A stretch of DNA of 55,091 nt from an uncultured Polaribacter sp. (GCA_913020555.1 CAJWAC010000006.1:1-55091), one strand, 5' to 3'; positions 42,397-52,133 are shown, counted from the stretch's first letter. The notes: generated from the letters alone by a model not told the origin. A program made the numbers and translations.

Positions 42397-45057
42397 TCAC
42401 CTTCTAAACCTGTAAGTAAACTTTATTAAAAAGGTATCATTCGCTGGTGCATTAAAAACTTGGTCTGAAACAGCATCTATTAAGTCTTCAGAAACTTGCG
42501 CATCGCCTAAAGAGCCTCTAGACCAAACTAAAAAAAGTTCAGAGCCTGGAATATATTCCCATCTTGCTACTAAATTTGTTTGGAATTGTACAAAAGAAAA
42601 ATCTGGATTTTCAAAACTGTAATCAGTTATTCCATCTCTATTTTCATCAATCAAATATTCATCATTTTGAAAAGAAATTTGATTCGCATCATAAATTGAA
42701 ATCCTGTCTTTAATACTTTTACCTGTAGGATTTAAAACGTAATTTAAATCTTTAAATTTTCCTTTGGAAATAAAGGGTTGCCCATAAAATTGTAAAGAAA
42801 TATCTGGAGTAAAGCTATAATTTAAACGCAATGTTGTTGTTAATGTTTGGTTTTGAATTCTTCCTAAAATATATCTTACATCATCACCAAACAAAGTTTC
42901 ATCTATATACTGAGTTTTATCAAACAGGTTTGCATACTCCACATTAAAAGACATACTGAATGCATCCGTAGGTTGATAATTTGTTCTTACTACAAAACGA
43001 TCTCTGCCAGTAACATTTTCAGAAGAATGTCTATTGGAGTACCCGAGCGTAAAACTAAATAGTTTGCTTCTATCAGAATTTATAAACAAATAAGTATATC
43101 CTCTATTAGGTCTTCTAAATCTTGGACCTCCTCTAAGATAGAAATTATCATAAAAATGAGTATTAATTCCATAACCAAATTCTGAAGACCAATTATTTAT
43201 CCAACTGAACTCTCCACTAAGTTCATATCTAACCCTGTTAAGATTACCCCCAAAATCATAAAAAGTACCTTGTTCAAGTTTTGCACTTATATTTCTGTAT
43301 ACTTTGGTTGGTATTTGCCATAAATATCTAAGATTAGTAAATTGATAAATTTCGTCTGTTCTTCTTAAAAAACCCACGTCATTAAGCTCTAGTTCTGGAG
43401 ACCTCCAAATTAATCCTCCGTCGTATCTCCAATTTCCACCACCTTTTTTACCCAATTCAATTCTTCCTCCTGTACCTCTTAACGATGTTTTATTTGGATC
43501 TACAGAAACATAACTAGCATCAACTCTTTGAAAGTTATGACGCAATGTTCTTTGAGTTGCTGTAATTGCCTCTTTAGTTCCAGAAACATTGCTAAAAATT
43601 ACACTTCCATCTAAATAATATGCTCTGTTTTTCCAATTATGCTGAAAATCGATTCCTGCTGTGTATGCAGATTTATGTAGTTCTGTAAAATTACCATCAG
43701 CAAAACGATTTGTTGCCGTAAAAATTCCTCCAACAAATGAGTTTCTCTGGTTAAAATCTTTTTGTGCTCTTGCCACAAAATAATTGGTCATAGGTTCTAC
43801 AATCTCTTCTCTTTCAGCTCCATCAGTTTGTCTAATTTTTGCATACTCATTGGCTGTTAAACTCTCTAAAACTCCTATTGACCAGCCATCTTTTGTTTTT
43901 CCGGAAAATTTAGCAGCGCCTAAAATTGTAGAATTCTGTGGTTCATTTGCAAATTCTCCATCAGCTAAACTTGCATTTCTCTGAGGATTTCTACCAATTC
44001 TTCGGCTATAAAAAAGATTATCACTTCGGTTAGCAAACTTAAAATCGAAAATATTAAAATTCTCGACAAAAAATGGACGTTGTTCTTTAAAGAAAATCTG
44101 AAAACCATCTAAAGCAATTGCTCCAGGATCTGCCTCAACTTGGCCAAAATCTGGATTTACAGTCAAATCTAAAGTTAAATCATTGGTAATACCAATCTTA
44201 GCATCTAAACCTGCATTTAATTTGAAATCATTTCCATCTCTATATGGGTTTCCAGCTTCAGCTGGATATATATCTTGCTGTAAAACTGTAAATGGTTGAA
44301 TTTCTAATTGTTTTTGCGAAACTAAATCTTTTAATCCGTGTAACTCTCCAGCCTCACTAATAAATCCAGCTTGATCATTGGGAATTCTTTGCCACAATGA
44401 ACGCTCTTGAAGTCTAAAAATAGTTCTGTTTACATTCAGACCCCAGATTTGTTCTTTGGCTTTTCCAAAACGCAATTGACTAAAGGGTATTTTCATTTCT
44501 GCTGTCCAACCTTTATCATCTACTTTAGCATTTGTATACCAAATTGGATTCCAGCTTTCATCCCAATTATTTCCATTTTGAGATGCAATTTCTTCACCTT
44601 TAACTCCAGCAGCAGTTACTGTAAAAACAAAAGCAGTTCTTTTATCATGATAACTATCAATAATTACATTGATACGATCTCCCTGAAAACCGTCTCTCCT
44701 GCTCAAACGCTTTTGAATTAAATCAGGCTCTGCATCAAAAGCTCTTAGTGCAACATATAAATGTTTTGCATCATACATAATTTTAAATGCAGTTTGATAT
44801 TCAGGAGGTGTACCTTCATCTGGTTCTTTTTCCGTAAAATCTGAAGACCATTCTACAACATTCCAAGCATCATCAGAAATATCTCCATCAATTATTGGAG
44901 TTTTGTTTAGTTTTTGTGTAGTATAAATCCTTTTTGTGACTTTATTTTCAGGCGTTTTTTGAGCTGTTATTCTTTCAGATAAAAAAAGACAAAAAACTAA
45001 AAACGGTAGAGTGAGTTTCTTTTTTATTAAGTATTTTGGGCTTAACATTACTAACAA
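42397..45057 (-). CDS. DUF5916 outer-membrane protein with N-terminal CBM9-like domain
   Basis: This protein has 886 residues. A signal peptide ends in ITAQ (an ATG at 45048 is an alternative start). A carbohydrate-binding family 9-like domain spans about 50-240 (PIIDGDISDDAWN, LYVALRAFD, FSQLRFG), and a long DUF5916 beta-barrel region follows (about 260-886) with aromatic strands and a C-terminal FLIKFTYRFRR. Such proteins are widespread in Bacteroidota outer membranes, but their function has not been settled; binding or uptake of a glycan or other polymer is a guess. It stands alone, convergent with the small lipoprotein gene. Confidence 0.87.
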   Translation of the reverse strand: MLVMLSPKYLIKKKLTLPFLVFCLFLSERITAQKTPENKVTKRIYTTQKLNKTPIIDGDISDDAWNVVEWSSDFTEKEPDEGTPPEYQTAFKIMYDAKHLYVALRAFDAEPDLIQKRLSRRDGFQGDRINVIIDSYHDKRTAFVFTVTAAGVKGEEIASQNGNNWDESWNPIWYTNAKVDDKGWTAEMKIPFSQLRFGKAKEQIWGLNVNRTIFRLQERSLWQRIPNDQAGFISEAGELHGLKDLVSQKQLEIQPFTVLQQDIYPAEAGNPYRDGNDFKLNAGLDAKIGITNDLTLDLTVNPDFGQVEADPGAIALDGFQIFFKEQRPFFVENFNIFDFKFANRSDNLFYSRRIGRNPQRNASLADGEFANEPQNSTILGAAKFSGKTKDGWSIGVLESLTANEYAKIRQTDGAEREEIVEPMTNYFVARAQKDFNQRNSFVGGIFTATNRFADGNFTELHKSAYTAGIDFQHNWKNRAYYLDGSVIFSNVSGTKEAITATQRTLRHNFQRVDASYVSVDPNKTSLRGTGGRIELGKKGGGNWRYDGGLIWRSPELELNDVGFLRRTDEIYQFTNLRYLWQIPTKVYRNISAKLEQGTFYDFGGNLNRVRYELSGEFSWINNWSSEFGYGINTHFYDNFYLRGGPRFRRPNRGYTYLFINSDRSKLFSFTLGYSNRHSSENVTGRDRFVVRTNYQPTDAFSMSFNVEYANLFDKTQYIDETLFGDDVRYILGRIQNQTLTTTLRLNYSFTPDISLQFYGQPFISKGKFKDLNYVLNPTGKSIKDRISIYDANQISFQNDEYLIDENRDGITDYSFENPDFSFVQFQTNLVARWEYIPGSELFLVWSRGSLGDAQVSEDLIDAVSDQVFNAPANDTFLIKFTYRFRR

Positions 45058-45080
45058 GCAATTATTTTAAATATTGAATA

Positions 45081-45088
45081 CAAAAGTA
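45081..45088 (-). promoter_or_regulatory. -7 element of the DUF5916 gene
   Basis: On the minus strand TACTTTTG fully matches TAnnTTTG, 23 bases before the start codon at 45057. No clear -33 element is seen. Confidence 0.45.
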
Positions 45089-45325
45089 ACTTTGTATTTT
45101 CATAACTTTATGTTAATAATTTCAAATATTAGACACTAATTTCAGAATGAAGATGCCTAAAAGTGAGCTTTAACTTTTAATTAAATCAAATCTATTTATC
45201 ATCGCTATACTTTAAAATTAATTGGATTTAGTTGTTGATTTTATTACAAAATATGCAACATTTTAAAAAATAGATTGAACTATTCTCAAATAGATATAAT
45301 CGCTACAAATAAATCTAACTCACTA
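45089..45325. other. Intergenic stretch between divergent DUF5916 and rplM genes
   Basis: It is AT-rich and stop-rich in all frames, with no stem or repeat that I can defend. The promoters of the two flanking genes lie at its edges. Confidence 0.45.
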
Positions 45326-45356
45326 TTTGTCAAACCAATAAAAAGAGGTACATTTG
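45326..45356 (+). promoter_or_regulatory. Promoter of rplM-rpsI (TTTG-N19-TACATTTG)
   Basis: TTTG (45326-45329) and TACATTTG (45349-45356) are separated by 19 bp, a full match to both elements. A leader of roughly 50 bases precedes the rplM ATG at 45414. Confidence 0.78.
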
Positions 45357-45413
45357 CACTCCTTTTTTAAGGAAAAAATAAATTATTAATAAACAAAAAC
45401 TAATAGTGTAATT

Positions 45414-45869
45414 ATGAACACATTAAGTTACAAAACAGTATCAGCAAACGCAGCTACCGTAAACAAGGAGTGGGTTTTAGTTGATGCGGACGGGCAAACG
45501 TTGGGTCGTCTAGCTTCTAAAGTAGCTAAGCTAATTAGAGGTAAATACAAACCAAACTTTACTCCTCACGTAGATTGTGGAGACAACGTGGTTATTATCA
45601 ACGCAGAAAAAATTGTTTTAACTGGTAACAAATGGAGAGACAAATCTTACATTCGTCACACGGGTTATCCAGGAGGACAAAGATCGTTAACTGCAACAGA
45701 AATGTTTGAGAAAGATCCTACGAGATTAATTGAAAAAGCAGTAAAAGGAATGTTACCTAAAAATACTTTAGGTAGTGCTTTATACAGAAACTTGTACGTA
45801 TATGCAGGTGGAGAGCACAAACAAGCGGGGCAAGAACCAAGAGCTATTAACCTTAACGATTATAAATAA
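45414..45869 (+). CDS. rplM: 50S ribosomal protein L13
   Basis: L13 binds 23S rRNA early in 50S assembly. It has 151 residues. The start WVLVDADGQTLGRLAS and the central HTGYPGG with the AVKGMLPKNTLG motif are typical. Its stop codon overlaps the rpsI ATG by one base (45869), so rplM-rpsI are translationally coupled, the universal pairing. Confidence 0.98.
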   Translation: MNTLSYKTVSANAATVNKEWVLVDADGQTLGRLASKVAKLIRGKYKPNFTPHVDCGDNVVIINAEKIVLTGNKWRDKSYIRHTGYPGGQRSLTATEMFEKDPTRLIEKAVKGMLPKNTLGSALYRNLYVYAGGEHKQAGQEPRAINLNDYK

Positions 45870-46255
45870 TGGATACAATACACAAAATCGGTAGAAGAAA
45901 AACTGCAGTTGCTCGTATTTATCTTTCTGAAGGAAAAGGTAATATTACAGTAAATAAAAAAGATTACAAAAGCTACTTTACAACAGGAACTTTACAATAT
46001 AAAGTGCAGCAACCATTAATGCTTACAGAAAACTTGGAGTCTTATGACATTAAAGTAAATGTTTATGGTGGTGGTGTTACAGGGCAAGCAGAGGCAATTC
46101 GTTTGGCAATTACAAGAGCTTTGGTTTCTATTAATGAAGAACACAGAACTGTTTTAAAGCCAGAAGGATTATTAACGCGTGATCCAAGAATGGTTGAACG
46201 TAAGAAATTCGGTCAGAAAAAAGCACGTAAGAAATTCCAGTTCTCTAAACGTTAA
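45869..46255 (+). CDS. rpsI: 30S ribosomal protein S9
   Basis: S9 is part of the 30S head, and its C-terminal tail contacts P-site tRNA. It has 128 residues. It shows GRRKTAVARIYL at the N-terminus, GGGVTGQAEAIRLAITRAL in the middle and the basic C-terminus RKKFQFSKR ending in the conserved KR. Confidence 0.98.
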   Translation: MDTIHKIGRRKTAVARIYLSEGKGNITVNKKDYKSYFTTGTLQYKVQQPLMLTENLESYDIKVNVYGGGVTGQAEAIRLAITRALVSINEEHRTVLKPEGLLTRDPRMVERKKFGQKKARKKFQFSKR

Positions 46256-46262
46256 TATATTG

Positions 46263-46341
46263 TTTAGATTACTGTTATCAATTAGTATTAATAACAGTTT
46301 AGTATCTAAATGATTAAGACTCAAAAGACTACTTAATCATT
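46263..46341 (+). promoter_or_regulatory. Double hairpin in the rpsI-rpsB gap (possible S2 leader)
   Basis: Hairpin 1 pairs ACTGTTAT (46271-46278) with ATAACAGT (46291-46298), and an outer TTTAGAT (46263-46269) with ATCTAAA (46304-46310). Hairpin 2 is a perfect 10-bp stem AATGATTAAG (46309-46318) with CTTAATCATT (46332-46341). Their arms overlap by two bases, so the two may compete. They end 37 bases before the rpsB ATG. No terminator T-run follows directly. An autoregulatory leader for S2 is a plausible reading, since rpsB-tsf is autoregulated by S2 in other bacteria. Confidence 0.5.
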
Positions 46342-46378
46342 GATTTCAAAAAAAACAGAAAGTAAACACATTTTTAAA

Positions 46379-47161
46379 ATGGCAAACGTAAACATTCAAG
46401 AATTATTAGAAAACGGAGTACACTTTGGACACTTAACAAGAAAGTGGAACCCAAACATGGCTCCTTATATTTATACTGAAAGAAATGGTGTACACATCAT
46501 TGATTTGTATAAAACAGCGGCTAAAATAGAAGAAACTTCAGAAGCTTTAAAAAAGATTGCAAACTCTGGACGTAAAATTTTATTTGTTGCTACAAAAAAA
46601 CAAGCTAAAGATATCGTATCTGAAAAAGCTAAAGCTGTAAACATGCCTTACATCACAGAAAGATGGCCAGGTGGTATGCTAACAAACTTTGTAACTATTA
46701 GAAAAGCTGTTAAAAAAATGGCCCAAATTGATAGAATGAAGACAGATGGTTCTTTTGATGCATTATCTAAAAGAGAAAAATTACAAATTAATCGTCAAAG
46801 AGAAAAATTAGAGAAGAATTTAGGTTCTATTTCTGATATGACTCGTTTACCTGGTGCATTATTTGTGATTGACATTAAAAAAGAACACATTGCTGTGGCA
46901 GAAGCTCAAAAATTAAATATTCCAATTTTTGCAATGGTTGATACAAATTCTGACCCGAGACAAGTAGATTTTGTAATTCCTGCAAATGATGATGCTTCTA
47001 AATCTATAGACAAAGTATTAGGTTTTGTAACGGATGCAATTGCTGAAGGTTTATCGGAAAGAAAAGCTGGTAAAGAAAAAGCAAAAGAAGTTAAGGAAGC
47101 TCCTAAAAAGGACGAAGCTAAACCTGAAGCGACTGAAACTGCTACAGAAGAAAAAAAATAA
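46379..47161 (+). CDS. rpsB: 30S ribosomal protein S2
   Basis: S2 is a late-assembling protein of the 30S. The start is placed at ATG 46379 because the protein then begins MANVNIQELLENGVHFGH, the normal S2 start. The upstream TTG at 46340 adds 13 unrelated residues and lies in a hairpin. It has 260 residues with RKWNPNMAPYIYTERNGVHI, ITERWPGGMLTNF and PIFAMVDTNSDP. A Glu/Lys/Ala-rich tail extends the C-terminus. It is followed by tsf. Confidence 0.97.
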   Translation: MANVNIQELLENGVHFGHLTRKWNPNMAPYIYTERNGVHIIDLYKTAAKIEETSEALKKIANSGRKILFVATKKQAKDIVSEKAKAVNMPYITERWPGGMLTNFVTIRKAVKKMAQIDRMKTDGSFDALSKREKLQINRQREKLEKNLGSISDMTRLPGALFVIDIKKEHIAVAEAQKLNIPIFAMVDTNSDPRQVDFVIPANDDASKSIDKVLGFVTDAIAEGLSERKAGKEKAKEVKEAPKKDEAKPEATETATEEKK

Positions 47162-47210
47162 TTTCAATAATCATTTAGAAACAACTATTTCTAATAAAAT
47201 ATTAAGTGAC

Positions 47211-48176
47211 ATGGTAAAAGTAAGTGCTGCTGATGTTAAAAAATTAAGAGAAGCAACTGGAGCTGGAATGATGGACTGTAAAAAGGCATTAGTAGAAGCA
47301 GAAGGTGATTTTGACAAAGCAATTGATGTATTGCGTAAAAAGGGTCAAAAAATTGCTGCAAAAAGAGCTGATAGAGAATCTACAGAAGGTGTTGCAGTAA
47401 CTAGAATTAATGAAGATAAAACACAAGGTGTTGCTATTGTACTAGCTTGTGAAACTGACTTTGTTGGTAAAAATGAAAAATTTGTTGCTTTAGGTGGTCA
47501 ATTTGCAGATATCGCATTAAATTATGCTACAAAAGAAGCGTTTTTAGCTGCTGATTTTGGTGGTATGACTGTTGCAGATAAATTAGTTGAACAAACTGGT
47601 GTTATTGGTGAAAAGTTAGACATTACTGCTTTTGAAAGAATTGAAGCTGCTTATGTTGGAGCTTATACTCATATTGGTAAAATTGCTGCTTTAGTTGGTT
47701 TGTCTGCTGTTGTAGATAATGCTGAAGTTTTAGCAAAAGACGTTGCAATGCAAGTTGCCTCTATGGGAGCTACAACTTTATCTTACAAAGATTTTGATCC
47801 TGCTTATGTTGCTGCAGAAACTGAAGCAAGAATTGCAGTTATTGAAAAAGATAATATAGAGCTAGGTAGATTGGGTAAAACATTAAAAAATGTACCTCAA
47901 TTTATCTCTATGTCTCAATTAACTCCAGAAGTTTTGGCTAAAGCTGAAGAAGAAGCAAAGGCACAATTAGCTGCTGAAGGCAAACCAGAGAAAATCTGGG
48001 ACAGAATTTTACCAGGAAAAATGGAAAGATTTGTTGCTGACAACACTACATTAGATATGGAACAATGTTTATTAGATCAATCTTTTATTAAAGATGAAAA
48101 GAAAAATGTTGCTCAATATGTATCTACATACGGAGATGTTAAAGTGTCTACTTTTAAAAGAGTTACTTTAGGATAA
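47211..48176 (+). CDS. tsf: Elongation factor Ts
   Basis: EF-Ts is the nucleotide exchange factor for EF-Tu. The start is placed at ATG 47211 (MVKVSAADVKKLREATGAGM), giving 321 residues. A frame reaching back to 47034 is an overlap artefact with rpsB. The N-terminal domain has TGAGMMDCKKALVEA, and the core motif TDFVGKN is at residues 81-87. The C-terminal dimerisation domain and a Bacteroidota-type longer C-terminus are present. It is co-transcribed with rpsB, 49 bases apart. Confidence 0.97.
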   Translation: MVKVSAADVKKLREATGAGMMDCKKALVEAEGDFDKAIDVLRKKGQKIAAKRADRESTEGVAVTRINEDKTQGVAIVLACETDFVGKNEKFVALGGQFADIALNYATKEAFLAADFGGMTVADKLVEQTGVIGEKLDITAFERIEAAYVGAYTHIGKIAALVGLSAVVDNAEVLAKDVAMQVASMGATTLSYKDFDPAYVAAETEARIAVIEKDNIELGRLGKTLKNVPQFISMSQLTPEVLAKAEEEAKAQLAAEGKPEKIWDRILPGKMERFVADNTTLDMEQCLLDQSFIKDEKKNVAQYVSTYGDVKVSTFKRVTLG

Positions 48177-48200
48177 TTTCTATTGTATTTTAGAATATTT

Positions 48201-48227
48201 AAAAACCTCGCAAATTGCGAGGTTTTT
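48201..48227 (+). terminator. Terminator after rpsB-tsf
   Basis: A perfect 12-bp stem AAAAACCTCGCA / TGCGAGGTTTTT with an AAT loop, 24 bases after the tsf stop, is followed by a T-run. It may also serve the convergent gene. Confidence 0.9.
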
Positions 48228-48239
48228 TTATTTTTGATA

Positions 48240-48773
48240 CTAAAAAAAGGAAAAACCAATTCCTAAAGAAACACTGTCTATTCGATTATTATCAAAACCA
48301 GCGATTTCTTTTCGATGAAAATCCAGTCTTACAATTGTATTCCACCTGTCAGTTCCAGCAATTTGAGTTCCTATACCAAAACCATGGTAATTTCCATCCG
48401 AGTATCTGTTTGTAGGTCTCCACATTTTACCAAAACTCGTTTCAACAAAGAAGGCGTCATCTTCATTTTCTGTAATATTAAATCTTAAAGTAGTGTAAGT
48501 TGGAAAAGCACTTACTGCATAATTCCAATGGTAATCAAAACCTACATTAAAACTTATAGCTACTCTTCTTTTAAATTCGTAACCAAACCCTGTTCTTATA
48601 AAAAGAGCGGCAGGTTCTAAAAGTGTCTCATCGTCATCATTACTAAAAGTGTAATGTTCATTCAGACCCAAAGTAAAATTGAGCGATCCCGTAATAAAAG
48701 GACGCCCTATTTTTTCTTGTGAAGAAACTTTAATAATACATAATAATGCAATGGCAAGTAATTTATTTTTCAT
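48240..48773 (-). CDS. Putative outer-membrane beta-barrel protein
   Basis: This protein has 177 residues. A signal peptide spans about 1-19 (KLLAIALLCIIKVSSQ). The mature part consists of alternating strands such as FITGSLNFTLGL, AALFIRTGFGYEF, VAISFNVGFDYHW and a C-terminal VSLGIGFSFF ending in Phe, as in outer-membrane barrels. I do not recognise a named family and no function is suggested. It is about 60 bases downstream of the long MORN-repeat gene and may be co-transcribed with it. Confidence 0.65.
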   Translation of the reverse strand: MKNKLLAIALLCIIKVSSQEKIGRPFITGSLNFTLGLNEHYTFSNDDDETLLEPAALFIRTGFGYEFKRRVAISFNVGFDYHWNYAVSAFPTYTTLRFNITENEDDAFFVETSFGKMWRPTNRYSDGNYHGFGIGTQIAGTDRWNTIVRLDFHRKEIAGFDNNRIDSVSLGIGFSFF

Positions 48774-48836
48774 GTTATGGTTTTAGTTTTTACCATTTTG
48801 CAAAAACCAGACCACTTTTAATTTTTGTATAAAATT

Positions 48837-51800
48837 TTATTCTTTAAAGGATTCAACATTTATGATTATTCCATTTACATATTTCCTTTTTTTAACAATT
48901 TTTCCTGCATCATCATAAAAAATACTAGTTCCATGTAGTACGTCATTCACATAAATACTTACTTCTTTTTTATTACCATTTTCAAAATAGAGTATATTTT
49001 GACCATTTCTCTGACCATCTTTGTAAGTCTGTTCTTGTTTCAATTTTCCATTTGTGTGGTACTCTTTGCTAACTCCAACAATCTCATCATCTCTGTAAGT
49101 AAATTGATCCTCTAAAGATCCGTTAAAAAAATAAGATTTATAGGAATTTACTAAATCTCCATTTTTGTATTCTAACCTTTTTGAAGGCTTTCCATTACTA
49201 TAATATGCAGTTATTTTACCTGTTTCATTTTTTAAAGGAATCATGGGTAATTCAACATTATTATTATCTTTATAACTATATCCAATAAGTCTACCATAAT
49301 TATAAAAACGAACCAATTGTAATTTTCCTGAAGGATCATAAAATTCTTTTCTACCATGTTGTTTATTGTTAACATACATAGTTGAAGATTCTAAAACTCC
49401 GTCATCAAAATAGCTCATACTTTTACCTGTTCTATTGCCATTTCTATATATGGTTACAGTTGATAATTCTCCATTTTCGTGAAAACTTTCTTCTTTACCA
49501 TCCAAATTACCATTTACGTAATTGGTTTTTGTTTCTACTTGGCCAGATTCGTAAAACCAAGTCCAATTGCCATTTTTATCGCCATTATTATAAGTGCCAA
49601 CTACTTTTTTATTGCCATTAAAATAATACTCTTCATAAGGCCCATGTTTAATTTCGTTGGTGTATGTAACTGTAATTCTTGGATTTCCATTAGAGTAATT
49701 CAGCGTAATAATATTTAGCTTATTTTCCGAAGCATATTCTATTTTTCTAGTTGATTTTTCTTTGACATCAAAACTTTCTTCTGAAATAAGGTTACCATAA
49801 TCTAAGGTTGTACTAATACTCAAATTTCCTTTTACATCAAAATAATCTTGTTTACCATGTAATTGACCTCTATTAAAAAAATTTATAGACTGAATAGTGC
49901 CATCTTTATAGTAATATTTCCATTCTCCTAATTGATATCCTTTCTTATACCAACCTTGTGAACTCATTTGCTTATTTTTATAATAAGACACATAATAACC
50001 ATCTAATACATCTTCTTTATACGGTGATTTAGAGGTTATATTACCATTATTATAATATCTAATATAATCTCCATTCTTTCTGTTTTCAATAAAATTCACC
50101 TTGCTTTTTAAGACTCCATTATCAGAATAAAATTTCCAAATTCCTGTTTTTCTTCCAGAATTATCATTAGTACCTTGAGATGTTAAATTACCTTGAGGAG
50201 AATAGCTTTTATAATTTAATAGTGTATCTTTTTTTATTGCCTTGTACAATACAGAACCATCCTTATTGTAATAAGTGTAAGCGGTTATTTCTCCATTTTC
50301 ATAAAAATAATCATAATGAGGTTTGCCATCCGTATCATTAGCAATATAAATATTATTTAATTTGCCTTTATTGTAATCAAATTCACTTTGTATATCACCA
50401 TTAGCATAATACATTTTCCAAGAACCATTATAAAAAGCTTTTTCACTTTGTCCATCCTCATATAATTGGCCATTTGGATGATAAGATTGATACTCCCCAT
50501 TTAAGGCACTATTAAAGTATTCTGTTACAGAAGAAACTTCATTATTTGGATAGTAAATTATTTTTTTTCCACTCAAAACACCATTGATATAATCTGATTC
50601 TGAGTACACATTCCCATTTGCATAATACTCTTTAGCTCTACCCTCAATTCTATCTTTTTCGTAAGGAATTTCAAATTCTAACAAATCTTCACCTACTTTA
50701 AAATATGATTTAAATGTACCCTCTAACAAACCATTTTTATAGTATTTTCTTTGTGATAGGGCTCCATTACTTGTGTAATAATCATATTTACCGTCAATAT
50801 TATTGTCTTTAAAAGATAGACTGATGTTGGTTTTACCATTATCATAGTACATTATATTTTCTCCATTTAAAGCGCCATCCTTATAAACTGCAATTTCTTT
50901 GATTTTCCCCAAATGATTAAACCATGTCCATTTTCCAGTTTTCTTTTGATTTTGGTCAAATCCTCCTTTTACAGAAATCTTACCTGCATCGTCATAAAAA
51001 TCCCAAACGCCCACAACTTGATTTCCTCTTTTCTTGCCAATAGCACTTAAAACACCATCTATATACTCGTAAAAAACTTCTTGTTTTTCTCCATTAAACT
51101 CAACAATATTCTTAGATACTATAGATAACCATTTCGTTTTATATGCATCAACAAAAGCTACTATTTTATCCTTATTATTTGCTATAACCTCTTTGTGTTT
51201 TTGATTTTGTGTATAAAACAACAATGTGTATATAAAGTCATTGAAATAATTATTTGCTATAATCCATTTGTAAAATGGTAGATATTTCTTGTTCCAAAAT
51301 CCATCAGTTTCTTCAAAATCTTTTAACTTATGAAGCATTATGTGATTTTGCTTTACCAAAGCCAAATCTATGTCGTTATTGGTTTGATAGCTTAACTTTA
51401 TAGCTTGTTTCGTTTTTAAAATAGAATCAATTTCTTTGTAATTTTCATCAGCATCTAATAATTGTATCTCATCATTTTTAGAAATAGCATTAAGTAGAGA
51501 GAATTTATTGTTAATATCCTTAATAGCAGTAAATGTATCTTCTCCATTTGGATCTAACAAAAGATACATATTAAATGCCATGAATGCTTGTGTTAATCTT
51601 TCTTGTTTGTAGAAGATATTTCCAATTTTATAATGAGGTTTTCTAAATAATGGGTTTAAAAGGATCGCTTCTTTATAGGCTGTCAAGGCTTCGTTTATAC
51701 TATCCTGTTTTTCTAAAACTTCGCCTTTGTTATACCATAACAAATAATTTTTAGGATATATTTTAGTTGCTTTATAATACGTTTCTAGAGCTTCATCATA

Positions 51801-52133
51801 TTTTTTTAGTTTGGTTAATGCAATTGCCTTATTTGTGTAAAAATCAACCTTTGAACATGTATGATTTCCTTGTATGCCTTCTTCTGAAATTGCTATAACC
51901 TCTTTATATCGCTTTAATTGCAATAAGTAATATGATTTTGAGCTTAAAATCGGGAAGTATATAGAATCATTCTTGTTTATTTTATTAACCAAAGACAACG
52001 CTGTAACATAATCATTTTCTTGGACTGACTTTTCTATTTTTGGTTGTATGTCGTCATAATCTATGAGTGGGATCTTTTGTTGTGCACTTACTACGTTAAT
52101 AACAAAAAGTAAAATAACTACTAATTTTTTCAT
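48837..52133 (-). CDS. TPR and MORN-variant repeat protein, exported
   Basis: This protein has 1098 residues. A signal peptide covers about 1-17 (VVILLFVINVVSAQ). The N-terminal part has about five tetratricopeptide repeats (about 25-205), including YEKAL-type helices such as DEALETYYKATKIYPKN and NEALTAYKEAILLNPL. From about 345 to the C-terminus runs a chain of roughly two dozen MORN-variant repeats (PF07661-like), each about 22-24 residues with the pattern YYxNGxLxSxxxYxxGxxxGxW. Single MORN-variant proteins are sometimes labelled YwqK-family antitoxin, but nothing here supports a toxin-antitoxin role. It is probably a long surface or periplasmic scaffold. Confidence 0.85.
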   Translation of the reverse strand: MKKLVVILLFVINVVSAQQKIPLIDYDDIQPKIEKSVQENDYVTALSLVNKINKNDSIYFPILSSKSYYLLQLKRYKEVIAISEEGIQGNHTCSKVDFYTNKAIALTKLKKYDEALETYYKATKIYPKNYLLWYNKGEVLEKQDSINEALTAYKEAILLNPLFRKPHYKIGNIFYKQERLTQAFMAFNMYLLLDPNGEDTFTAIKDINNKFSLLNAISKNDEIQLLDADENYKEIDSILKTKQAIKLSYQTNNDIDLALVKQNHIMLHKLKDFEETDGFWNKKYLPFYKWIIANNYFNDFIYTLLFYTQNQKHKEVIANNKDKIVAFVDAYKTKWLSIVSKNIVEFNGEKQEVFYEYIDGVLSAIGKKRGNQVVGVWDFYDDAGKISVKGGFDQNQKKTGKWTWFNHLGKIKEIAVYKDGALNGENIMYYDNGKTNISLSFKDNNIDGKYDYYTSNGALSQRKYYKNGLLEGTFKSYFKVGEDLLEFEIPYEKDRIEGRAKEYYANGNVYSESDYINGVLSGKKIIYYPNNEVSSVTEYFNSALNGEYQSYHPNGQLYEDGQSEKAFYNGSWKMYYANGDIQSEFDYNKGKLNNIYIANDTDGKPHYDYFYENGEITAYTYYNKDGSVLYKAIKKDTLLNYKSYSPQGNLTSQGTNDNSGRKTGIWKFYSDNGVLKSKVNFIENRKNGDYIRYYNNGNITSKSPYKEDVLDGYYVSYYKNKQMSSQGWYKKGYQLGEWKYYYKDGTIQSINFFNRGQLHGKQDYFDVKGNLSISTTLDYGNLISEESFDVKEKSTRKIEYASENKLNIITLNYSNGNPRITVTYTNEIKHGPYEEYYFNGNKKVVGTYNNGDKNGNWTWFYESGQVETKTNYVNGNLDGKEESFHENGELSTVTIYRNGNRTGKSMSYFDDGVLESSTMYVNNKQHGRKEFYDPSGKLQLVRFYNYGRLIGYSYKDNNNVELPMIPLKNETGKITAYYSNGKPSKRLEYKNGDLVNSYKSYFFNGSLEDQFTYRDDEIVGVSKEYHTNGKLKQEQTYKDGQRNGQNILYFENGNKKEVSIYVNDVLHGTSIFYDDAGKIVKKRKYVNGIIINVESFKE

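Noticed and set aside
47034-47210. Long N-terminal extension of EF-Ts overlapping rpsB
   Set aside because: The extension is the other reading frame of the Lys/Glu-rich S2 tail. The normal EF-Ts start is ATG 47211.
48837-52133. Toxin-antitoxin system based on the YwqK-type MORN repeats
   Set aside because: No toxin-like gene lies beside it, and the long exported TPR/MORN architecture does not fit a small antitoxin.
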